A stretch of DNA of 64,000 bases from Acanthochlamys bracteata (taxonomy: Eukaryota; Streptophyta; Magnoliopsida; Pandanales; Velloziaceae): the NCBI GenBank assembly GCA_019914995.1, contig CM034128.1:11179501-11243500 (forward strand). The letters run 5' to 3'. Numbering within the stretch: position 1 is the first letter of the stretch; each line of letters opens with the position of its first letter. A program made the position numbers and the translations under genes. Below the pieces are notes generated by a model. The model saw only the letters and a list, made by a program, of their open reading frames with translations. It did no database searches and had not been told where the DNA came from. Positions 54,341 through 64,000 of this stretch are shown here, piece after piece.

Positions 54341-56214
54341 ATGATTCCCTCCACAGCTGTTGGTACTGGCTTCTGTATCTCCACTGATCACACAAACCTT
54401 ATCGCAATTTCCAAACTTCCGATTTCTAAAAATTTCAACAAAATTTTTTATAGTAGTAGTAGAAATTTGTTATGGCCGGTGCTATTGAGAGATCAGTGGC
54501 GGTGGTGGCGGCGGCGGAAAAGCTTCTATTGCGCCGCTGGGCGACGGTGGGATTGGAACGCCGAAGGGTTTCGGTTTCGAGAACAGAAGCGTCGGTGGTG
54601 GTCAGATGAGTTTGAGGATGATGAGAACTTCGGCGAGTTTGTTGCTGACGATGAAGATGATGATGATGATGAGGAGCCAGAACAGTTTTGGGAAAGGATT
54701 TGGATTTTTAAGGTAAAAGTTCAAATTGGATTAATTTGTTTTTTAGGAATTTTAATTTGGTTTGTGTTGATTTGAAGGACTGTTGTAAACTTTTTCTACT
54801 AATGATGAATAATTCTGGAAATTTTACTCGACCGATTTCTGGTCTTGGTACTCTGCTGTGATTCTGTGAATGACTTTGGAGCTATGTTGTGCTTATGATC
54901 TGTGAACTGAGTTTTGCTAAAGTGAACGCGATTGCGTGTTTAGTTGCTTGATCAATAGGCTGTGATATTCTTAGCTGTTTAATGCTTCATGTTCGTGTAA
55001 CGATTGTAGGATGGCTCGATACTTAGAAACATCAGGATGATAGAATTTGAGGATAACATAAAGCTATAAATTCTGAGCGTTTTCGTAATTTGGATGTCAA
55101 TTTTGTTTCTGTTGTTCAAATGGCGGTAGTGACAATTGCCATTTCTTTGAATTATATTTTTCGACAAATTATAGGATCTGGTTTCGAAATTTCTATTATT
55201 GCAGGGTTAGATTGATAGAAAGACATTTTTCACAGGAATTATACTATGTAATATTGAGCTATCTTGTCGTTGTTTTCATAATTGTTCCTGTATTCCTTTG
55301 GAGCAATAGATAGGTCCTTCACCTGTTTATGAATAGCTTTTCGAAGCTAAAGCTAGTTTACCCCGGAGAAAGCCATCATTTGTGCTAGTACCACTGTCTA
55401 TGTTACATAAACTACAAGAATAGTGTCACCAGTGTAACTCATTTCATGCCTAGCAGCACAATTATGCATTGTGCATGACATGCCATGATAACTGCTGAAC
55501 TCTACTTGTTATTTACTAAGTGATATTATGCATCGTAGAGGTGTCGTTACTTCAGTTTTATTCCCTTGTCGTTTCTTCAGTTCTATTACTTCTTTATCTG
55601 GTTTCTAAAGAACGATATACCTATCCTACAATGCACTTATACATATTTTGCTGTATGTGATTGACTTGTAGGTATTCAAGGCATATGGCTATCTGCTTCC
55701 GGTCATTATCGCCTCCATGCTTCTTGCAACAGGTCCAAAGGCATTCCTTCTGGCTTTGGCGCTCCCTCTCGGGCAGTCAGCACTCTCCCTTGCAGTAGAG
55801 AAGATATGGGGGAGTGCTCGTGAAAGGCCAAGAAAATATGCTCGGAGAACTAGAAAGCCGTTCTCTAGACCTTCCAACTTCCGCAAGCAGAAGAAAGATG
55901 ACCGCACCCGTGAAAGCAACACCAGGCAGGGTTATAAATCATGGGTACCGTATGATGATGGCGTTGCCAATAAGAGAAGTGAATCGAGCAGGACACCTTA
56001 CGGAGGTTGGGATGAAATAGAAAGTGAGGAGCGTTCATTTAGTGGTTCTTCAAGTATGCAACCGTCCAATAAATATACAAGGCAGGAAGAAATCGGTATT
56101 ACGAGGAAAGGGAAAATGTCGAAGATGGGAAGATATAGAGAAGCTCCGCTGCTTGTTAGGCTTCTCATAGCTGTTTTTCCTTTCCTTGGTTCATGGACTA
56201 GGATCTTGTGGTAA
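54341..56214 (+). CDS. Plant membrane protein of unknown function, possibly plastid-targeted
   Basis: Two exons (54341-54712 and 55672-56214) give 304 residues; the junction gives WIFKVFKAYGYL. I do not recognise the family. The first about 50 residues are rich in Ser, Thr and Asn with few acids, like a transit peptide. Next comes a Trp/Arg-rich basic block (RDQWRWWRRRK), then a strongly acidic stretch of about 40 residues (DEFEDDENFGEF, then an Asp run). A hydrophobic region at about 130-165 (LLPVIIASMLLA, FLLALALPLGQSALSLAVE) could form one or two membrane helices. A basic, Ser-rich stretch follows, and the end LLVRLLIAVFPFLGSWTRILW is again hydrophobic. Plastid location is inference. Confidence 0.75.
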
Positions 56215-56914
56215 GACAAACGGAAGTCGGCCTAGTTGTTTCTTGTATTTTGAGTTTCGCTAGCTATTGACCATGGTTTGTTTTGTATGTAGATAACATT
56301 TGCAGATAAACTGTCTATGTGCAAGACGAAGTATAACAAAATTTTGTACATCATTCTTAAGTTGCAAATTTCTTTTTAGAAAAAATGCTTTACTGTAGCC
56401 TACAGGAAACCGGATGGGGCTAAAAGTGTTTATAGAATTTTTAAAATGTAACATAATTTGTCCTATTTTAAAAAATATATTTAATTTATTTAATTTTAAT
56501 AAATAATAATAAAATTTTATGATAATAAAGTTTTTTATATTTTTAAAATTTTAAATAATTTTTTATAAAATATTATAAAAAATTTATTAGAAAACCTAAA
56601 CCCTTGGACGCCCAGCCCATTTACACCAAAAGACATGCAAACCAACGCGTAGAGGACCTAGAGGTTACAATCTACCTATAATTACAAAAACTAGGCTCAA
56701 ATAAATCCTTGAACTAAAAACAGATACAGCCATAAACTTCAACTTCGCAAACTTTTAACGGACAAAAGCTATACAAACGAGCGGAATTTCTGGAGAAGAA
56801 ACCTTGATAATGTCATTATACAGAGCATTGCCAATCAAGTACCAAAATTGAAATTGCAGTAAAAGAATTGATCAATGAAGAAAATGAGACAAAAAGTTAA
56901 ACAACAGAATGATT
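56215..56914. other. Convergent 3' spacer
   Basis: Holds the 3' UTR of the membrane-protein gene and of the protease gene, with an AT-rich, partly self-complementary tract at about 56430-56600 that may be a degraded MITE. No gene seen. Confidence 0.55.
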
Positions 56915-59900
56915 TTATCTCGAGAAGAGCTTGGCACTGTTAAGATTGCAGGGTGCAGAAGGGTCCTTGAGACAGCCGCAGAATCCGTCTTCATCCAATG
57001 GGAATGATGGAGGCAGCGGATGATCCGGTGTGATTCCAACCTGGGATAATTACTTTCAACAGTGTAGTTGAAAAATAAACACCATTGCTTGCCTACTTAG
57101 TCTCTCAAGCTGCTTCTTTTGGTTAGTCAGAGAAAAATAATCATATATGATCAACTGCCTTTTACAGCAATAATAACGACTAAGACTTTTTCATACAGTA
57201 AGGAGGGCATGTTTCAGTACCTAGGAACTTTGCTTCCTCTCTCCACATTTCGAGTTCGACCATTTCACGTGTTTCAGTTACTACTCCACACTCCACTTTC
57301 ATTTCCACTCCACTCCCATAGAAGTTTCATTCTAAACTTCACTTCATATATTTCAATCACCACTCTAAACTCTAATTCCATTGAATTTCACTTTTCGCTA
57401 AACTTTACTTTCACAAAACTCACTTCTACGGAACTTACTTTAATGCGATTGAAACACACCCTATGTGGGTTCAGCTATATGAATCTTTGTATATTTTTAT
57501 ACTTTGATGAAACTAGATAATGAATCAATTTTCATAAGTAAAGAAACATTGTTCTAATAGTATTTAGCATATAATACATAAGAATCTGAATCACAAACCT
57601 TTTCTATGTCAGTGTGAGCAGGGGTCTCATAACGAGCAACGGTGACAGCTAGCCCAGAGCCATCAGACAACTCAAAAACCGACTGTATCTTTCTGCACAA
57701 GCAAGACGAAATCAGCCACCAGACATAATGCAAATAAACATCAGCTATAAGAACTTCGTCTCAATACCCTTTACCAAATGTCGGTTCTCCATATAATACT
57801 GCTCTTTTATTGTCCTTGAGAGCTCCAGCTAAAATCTCACTTGCACTTGCAGTGCCGCGGTTTACCTGCAAAGGTTCTAAGTAAATGGAAAGCGGTTTCA
57901 CACAGCAAACTTCCTTATCCACAAGATACGGATTGTAGCTTCTCTGTTACTCTTATTGGCAAATACACCCTATCAGACAATTGAAATGTGCAAGTAAATA
58001 GCATAGGACATCAGATTCTGATCAGAGCGTGATGCTCATTCCCTGTTAACAAGTAGTATATTCGGTTGCCATACCTGTGATTTCCTAACATCAGCTAGTA
58101 TATGGAGAGATTGCCATTTTTTTTGAGTGCTTACACTCCTAGCCTAACTATGCTTATAAATCTTTTTCTTCTATGTATCTTTACTCCTTTAGTCATGTAC
58201 GACCAATCAGGCATGGGTAAATAAGTTATGCTGCAGATGCAATAGCTTGCATCAGCCATAGCCCGAATTAGAGGGGAAGAGGAAAGGACATTCTTGATAA
58301 TAGAATGCTTTCTCTCTAACTTTCACTCTTTCAAATTCACAGGAAAATTAGGTAACTCCTTAAAATCTAGACAGCATATGTCACTGCTAAAATTCAAATG
58401 AAAAGCATACCAGCACAGCTAAAGGTTCAGATGCTGCTATAGCAACATTGCCATCTGTCTCATAAATATCCCGAACTCCACGGCTGTCACAAATGTACAC
58501 AATTACGCCTTTATCCAACCTAAAGAGCACAAAGGTAAAAAAATAGAATTAGGACATCAATGCATGAATTGTTTTGATAATCATATAAGGTTAAGGAGTA
58601 CTTATATTTACTCTTGAAAAAGGAATGAGAAAAGCAGACTGTAGTTAATATTATATGGTTAACTCAAAGTCAAATATTGATGTGGCGGATGCCAAGTGCT
58701 ACATCAGCTCATACTGTTAGTCGTTCAAACCAAGCATTTTGCAAACCTCGATCAATAAAATTATATGACAATCTAGCTTCAAAGTAGTAGTCTTAGAATG
58801 CTGAAAGCAGATCTTACTCAGATTCCAGTGATGCACTTTTCATGGTTTCAGTAATAAAATCTTTTAATTCATGGCTATGAAATCTTCAGTTAGTTCCGTT
58901 AAGAACCTTACCATATCTTAGCAATCTCGATTCCTTCAGGAAAAAGGCCACCACTGCATGATATGTTTCACATTATTGAAGATGGGTTTATCCAAGGAGA
59001 AGAAAATTTGGAAAACATGTTATCAGTATAAAATCACCTGTTATTCCGAAGGTCTAGAACGAAAGCCTTGACATTATTGTTTCTTAATGTCTGAATTGCA
59101 TCCTTGATGGCACCTGGAAGAATGTAAGACTCAATTTATCACAACAATCATATGCAAGATGGAGAATAATTTTTGTCTTTCACCTTTAAGTGAGTGATAG
59201 GACTCAATTTAGTTTTCTAAAACACAATATAATGCTATTGAGAAGATAAATTTAACATATATGTGGGGAAGTAGCTTTATCAGGTTTTTCCTCCCCTTAT
59301 GATACAGTAAATTTCTCCAATTATAATCATGACTTGACAACTCTGACTAACAAAGCACTGTAAGCAACTAAAAGGTTTTGGAACTGCAATATCTTCTAGA
59401 AAGAACTGGTTATTTAACTTGTCATGAAGAAACAATGGCCATCAGTTCTCACCTGACGCATTTTGGTTGAATGATGTTAGCTTTATATACCCAATTCTGT
59501 AGCTATCATTTCCCGATTTCGAGATTTCACATAATCTGGACTTGACAGGATTTAAGGTAACTTTCTCTCGCCTAGCAATGAATTTCAGCATACATGACAG
59601 CCATTAGGTACGTTAGAAGGATCAGCGAAGGTGCAAGGAAGGAATGAAACATAATCAATAGCCAAAAAATGATTCAAATTGAGACCTAACTGTAGCTAAA
59701 TATTCTGGACAACTAACTGAAGCAGGCATGCTACCTCAACACCATATTCTTAATATCAGATCCACTACGAATAGCTAGCTTCACCGAGCTTCCTTCTGTG
59801 CCCCTGCGATGAATTGAGCATTTGAACATGGGCTAAAGCATTGTGCAAGCATCAATGAAGGAAAATGCAGAAAGTTAATGTGAAAAGAGAGAGAAGAAAG

Positions 59901-61632
59901 CCTTAATGGCTGCATAGACTCCCTTAACCAGAATAAATATGCATCAAGTTTCTACCGATACAGAAGAAAACAATATACAAATCTTTAATTAGATTTTTTG
60001 CGTCTATAAATATGGGCAAAGTTTATGATGCATAATGGATTATAGTACCAAGAACAAAGGAAGCGAAACTCTGACTTAACAAAAAGCACAAGCAATTGCA
60101 GACTTAATTTAACTTACTGGAGGCGTTCAGCAGCGTCATAAATATCCATATCTTCAGTACTGGAATCATCAATTGCCAAAATAGTATCTCCAGGAACTAT
60201 TCCAGCCTTGTTTGCAGGACCTCCTTGAGATGATGAAATCACAACTAGCCCTGATGATCCATTAAGAGCTGTTGGATATCCAATTGACAGCCCAACACCT
60301 GTCAGCACACCTTGGGTGCCAGACTGACTTCATAATAAGATAATTCAAATTACAGAGCTTATGATAAAATAATTTTAGAATATAATCAAACATGATATAA
60401 CAAAATCTATGTTAGGTCGTGCATTAACTAAACCTACCAATGAATGTTAATGGAGGTTATAAAATGGCCAAGGGTAAAGTCAGAATGGCAAGGTAAAGTC
60501 CTATGAATGACTGCCGCTAAGATAAAATAGAAGGTTCTATAAGTATCTTCCCATCAAGAAAATGTGGTAAAAATGGATGTAAGAAAATCCTGAATTTCTG
60601 TTGGAATAACATTAGCGAAACTAAAGCCGCAAGAAGACTCTCACCCGCAAGCTCTTGAACTTCTCTGGTTCTAGAAAGCGAGTAAAAGGGTCATCTAGTG
60701 TGTTAAGCATTTTCCTTATTGCCGCATCTACAAGAAAATATGATAATATGTAAGCCAAAGTGCAACTATTTATACAAACAGCATAATCAATTGTGCAGTT
60801 TCTCTGAGGGCAAAGCCAAGGGGCTACAAGCTATAAAGAAGAGCTCATAATCAAATTCTGACAGCAGCATGTTCCTTTTATTCACAGGAAGAAAGACTTC
60901 AGTTACAAAAGCATTCAAGACTATCTAAAGCTAGGAGTCTCTTAGATGCAGGAATCAAGCTTGCAAATGTAGAAGTACTTTTTATTAGCAAGCTAAAAGA
61001 CAATTTTCCAAATGCTAATGAACAATGCAGGACTTATTAGTGACACAAATTGGATTGCTTACATGTTTCCTCCCGTGTGTTCATTGGTTCATTACGGAGG
61101 GCATTTTCTCTGTACCTAAACCAGCTCTGCCCATTAAATGTTTTATCATAATATGCACGATCCACTGTCCTCCACGCCTCTAAGAAGAGAAGATTTTCTT
61201 CTGTGAGAGCCCCTGTTAGAAGTTGCACGATGAATTAGTATCATATATACGAAATCAGACAATTCCCCAACAGTGAAAGCTGTTCCTCAGAAACTTACAG
61301 GACGGTGACTTATTCACGCTCACTGAAAAACATGTGATGAGCATTATACCAACGATCATAGGTATGACTGAAGGGGAAACACTATGCTTGAACTTCAGTT
61401 GCCAATATTTGAAGCTTCGGATACAAATACCATAAGATACCAGGCTTTTACTATAACGAACAAGTCTTGAAAAAGACTGGGAGCAGACACAGCGGAAAGC
61501 ATGAACGGGCTGAAATAGGAAGTGCCATGCTAAAGCACCATCACGATGTTTGGATCTTTTGTCTTCCTCATTCAAGGTGCATATTGGACACCTTAGTTGG
61601 TTTCCAAGCCCGTACAGCGAAACATTGCGCAT
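56915..61632 (-). CDS. C-terminal processing peptidase (CtpA-like, S41 family), plastid type
   Basis: CtpA proteases of the thylakoid lumen trim the C-terminus of photosystem II protein D1; plants carry several paralogues. Twelve exons (61632-61299, 61212-61063, 60727-60645, 60323-60118, 59803-59735, 59571-59453, 59113-59038, 58953-58912, 58519-58411, 57865-57768, 57692-57599, 57040-56915) give 501 residues. A basic N-terminus and a hydrophobic segment (about 88-106) resemble a transit peptide plus lumen-transfer signal. The conserved [20 protein letters not shown] leads to a PDZ domain (about 190-260, [12 protein letters not shown]). The S41 core has [13 protein letters not shown], the catalytic Ser403 in NRGTASASE and Lys428 in FGKG, exactly 25 residues apart as in characterised CtpA. 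It should be active. It may be the CTPA3-type paralogue rather than the main D1 processing enzyme. Confidence 0.95.
57205..57461. mobile_element. MITE-like element in the last intron of the CtpA-like gene
   Basis: GGGCATGTTTCAG at the left and, on the other strand, GGGTGTGTTTCAA at the right form inverted ends of a 257-base element lying between exons 11 and 12 of the protease gene. Its interior has repeated CACTCCAC and CACTCTAAACT motifs on the plus strand. No TTA duplication flanks it, so it is either degraded or a relative of the Tourist-like family. Confidence 0.55.
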
Positions 61633-62849
61633 GTTCTTCCTTCTCGAAAGAACCTAACAAATCAAATTTTAACTTCTGATTGCACTTCTACTTAAATTAC
61701 AGAATCACTAGGATCAGCATTCCGGATGACAAAATCACCAAAAAAATCAAACAGCAGAAAGCACAAAATAATGGTTGCTAGCAAAGATGCACTGCATAAT
61801 TCAAAATTCAAACTGATACAGAGCTTCATTGTCAATAAGGATAGAAGAGAAACCACAAACGACCTCAGAACCTATCCGAATTCAAAATAGGCCGCTGGAG
61901 ATCACAGATAAACTGATAACCCAGAACGAGCAGGCTACTACTACATATGTAATTACTCCAAAATTTTCAATTCACCTGAGAATGATTGCTTCTAGAACAG
62001 ACGGAGAGATTGCTTGGATTAAACTTGTTATGAATTCGATTACGAGAACCAGAAGAGAATAGAATTGGGCGAGAAGTTAACGGGGCCAAGGTCCCCATTT
62101 CTTTCGTTTTTGCCTTGATTTCCCTATTTCCTGTGTTCCTTCAAGCTTCTTTAGTTCATCGTAAGTTGCAGCCTGTAGAAGTTCTCACAGCCTCTTCTTT
62201 TATGAGCTATCGCTGGGATTTCAAACCGGTTTTAACTTCAAATGAAAACACGAACGAAACCCGATTAGTTTCGCAACTCAAACAAACCGACCCCGATCTC
62301 TGCTAATTGTTCAGATTTGTGAACTCAACTGAAACGAAATTGGTTATTGTTGCGCTGCTATTGAGATTGAATCGATTCGATTCAAGTCGAACCCGTCCTG
62401 ATTCAGATTAGAAGTTTAGAACAGGTTGCGTTCAGTTTCCAATATCAAAAAGATTATATAGATGCACGTTCCATTCGCAAGCCAGTTTCAGATAGCCTGC
62501 TAAAATAACAGCTTTATTTCAATAAAATAACAACCAGATAGACCTTCAAAACAACGACCCATTGACCTCAGCAATACACCTACCGCAAAAGCTCAATCGA
62601 GTAATCAAAATAGATAACCTTATAACAATACATGTAGTAGTACAAATCCAAAAGACGAATGCTTCAGCTAAAATTAGTTCAAAATAACTGTAACATCTTT
62701 CAAAGAACCCAAACATAATTAGCTCACTGAATGTTCACATTCAGGATAAAAACGATCCTAAACAACATAGCAAACCATTATAAAAAACATCTCTAAGGCA
62801 CCCAAAACAGATCCTCGAACATCCCACTGGCGAAGAATCCATAGCTTCC
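61633..62849. other. Promoter side of the CtpA-like gene and 3' side of eL20
   Basis: No supported gene in this 1.2-kb spacer. An open frame at 62115-62306 has no known homology. The part from 62480 onward should be the eL20 3' UTR. Confidence 0.55.
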
Positions 62850-63191
62850 CTACATGAACAGATTTGGACGAGTTGCCTTGAATGTGGTTCTCAGCTTCCT
62901 GGTTGGGGGCCTCACCTTCTTGAAGACGAGCGGGAACTTGATCTTGGAGTCATGGAACTGCTTGGTGCTCTCACGCTTGCAAAGCTTGGCAGGAATGGTG
63001 GCTGTCTTGATGATCTGGATGCAGGGGGACCTCACACGGTGGCGGGATGCCATCTCATTGTACATTGCCTCCACAGCACCATTCAGAGTGGTGTCTCTGT
63101 ACTCCTTGTACATGTTGTGGTAACCAGTCCTGCTTTGATACCTCAACCAGATGCCGTAGTTCTTGATCTTGGTTGGGTTCTTCTCGAATAT
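62850..63191 (-). CDS. RPL18A: 60S ribosomal protein L18a (eL20), last exon (partial)
   Basis: A cytosolic large-subunit ribosomal protein. One exon of 342 bases encodes the last 113 residues, beginning [19 protein letters not shown] and ending [13 protein letters not shown] before [19 protein letters not shown] and [12 protein letters not shown] are typical. The AG acceptor just right of 63191 marks the start of the exon. The N-terminal part (about 65 residues in this family) must lie beyond base 64000, since I did not find it in the remaining sequence. Confidence 0.96.
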   Translation of the reverse strand: MFEKNPTKIKNYGIWLRYQSRTGYHNMYKEYRDTTLNGAVEAMYNEMASRHRVRSPCIQIIKTATIPAKLCKRESTKQFHDSKIKFPLVFKKVRPPTRKLRTTFKATRPNLFM

Positions 63192-64000
63192 CTACACATC
63201 ATCAAATTACAAAAGGAGAAGAGACCATGAAAAGAATGGCTCAAGATAATATCTATACTCTAAGTGACATTCCGAGAAAATCAGTTTTTCAATTTAGGAT
63301 AAAGGACTAGGCGTACGCACAAAGAACAGCCAAAATTAAATGGACATTAAAGCATCAAAAGAACAATTAAAATGATATCAACTACATATTTATATAACAC
63401 GGAACACTGTTAATGCATAGGAGCAGTAAAAGAAGGTATGATAAGCTTTAATAAATTCAAGAAGCTATCAGAAAATCTCATATCACACCACTACTTGCTT
63501 GGTATCATCAGCAAAATGTAATGCAAATGTTTCTTCCTACATTTCAGGTTATTCACACATATCAGGTCCGCAATTCAAAGAAATACAGTTGGTCGCTTTA
63601 AACATAGTATAACTAATCTCGCAACGCCAAAATAAGAACAGCAGGTCCATAAGGTAAACAAAAGAACAAGCCTAATGAAGTAATTTTAACCTCCGGCCAT
63701 CCCAACTCTACTCCAACTGAAGACCTACGCTCAGATTGGATTCCAATTAAAATTTTACCTCCTAGCTAAAGTTTGACCAGTGTTTATTTATACCGAAATT
63801 GTGACTTTATCACAATGCTTATAACAAGAAAACAACCATGTAGCTAAAGTAGGACCTTTCAATCTTTCTCACATATTTCTCACATTTCAAATGTTAACCT
63901 TATTTGTCCTAGTACAAGACCACATCAGTGTAACAAAGCAGCTAAGCTAGCATTTACAAACACCAGAAAATGATGTGTTCTCCCAGTTCACAATCTAGCA
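63192..64000. other. Intron of the eL20 gene
   Basis: Follows the acceptor of the last eL20 exon and continues to the window edge. No exon, RNA gene or repeat was recognised. Confidence 0.65.

Noticed and set aside
57119-57520. 133-codon plus-strand open frame
   Set aside because: It covers the intronic MITE-like element; the Ser/Thr/Phe-rich product is a by-product of repeat composition.
62115-62306. 63-codon plus-strand frame between the protease and eL20 genes
   Set aside because: No homology, and it lies in the presumed promoter of the protease gene.

Overview
The window looks like nuclear DNA of a flowering plant, most likely a eudicot. Genes are split by many short AT-rich introns, spacers are very AT-rich and hold small inverted-repeat transposons, and the gene content is plant-specific (chloroplast and mitochondrial proteins, an ALE2-type receptor kinase, an MCTP protein, cold/ABA-type KIN proteins). 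I cannot name the species. For most multi-exon genes I traced every splice junction by eye; each joined frame is open and its length is a multiple of three.

Layout. 1-12444 (-): 5' portion of GCN1/ILITHYIA (31 coding exons, gene runs off the left edge). 13397-17742 (-): organellar GatB. 18269-20901 (+): tandem pair of small KIN/LEA-like stress genes. 21596-24565 (-): intronless MCTP with several C2 domains. 24566-27707: long spacer with Tourist-like MITEs. 27708-27956 (-): tiny acidic gene resembling COP9 signalosome subunit 9. 28874-32371 (-): pfkB sugar kinase. 32372-36212: AT-rich transposon-remnant spacer. 36213-38059 (+): unknown coiled-coil protein with a lipidation-type N-terminus. 39069-40549 (-): ribosomal protein eL21. 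About 41400-41815 (+): decayed GATL glycosyltransferase. 42428-47113 (-): ALE2-like receptor kinase. 49177-51978 (-): neprosin-domain protein. 54341-56214 (+): unknown membrane protein. 56915-61632 (-): plastid-type C-terminal processing protease. 62850 to the right edge (-): last exon of ribosomal protein eL20 (L18a).

The genes form no pathway or operon. Several are housekeeping translation genes (GCN1, GatB, eL21, eL20), which is a coincidence of location as far as I can see. I did not find a previously undescribed multi-gene system. The most useful observations are the CSN9-like micro-gene, three GC-AG introns in two genes, a MITE family with two near-complete copies and TTA target duplications, the GATL pseudogene, a leftover promoter-side fragment beside the KIN tandem, and two conserved-looking genes of unknown function.
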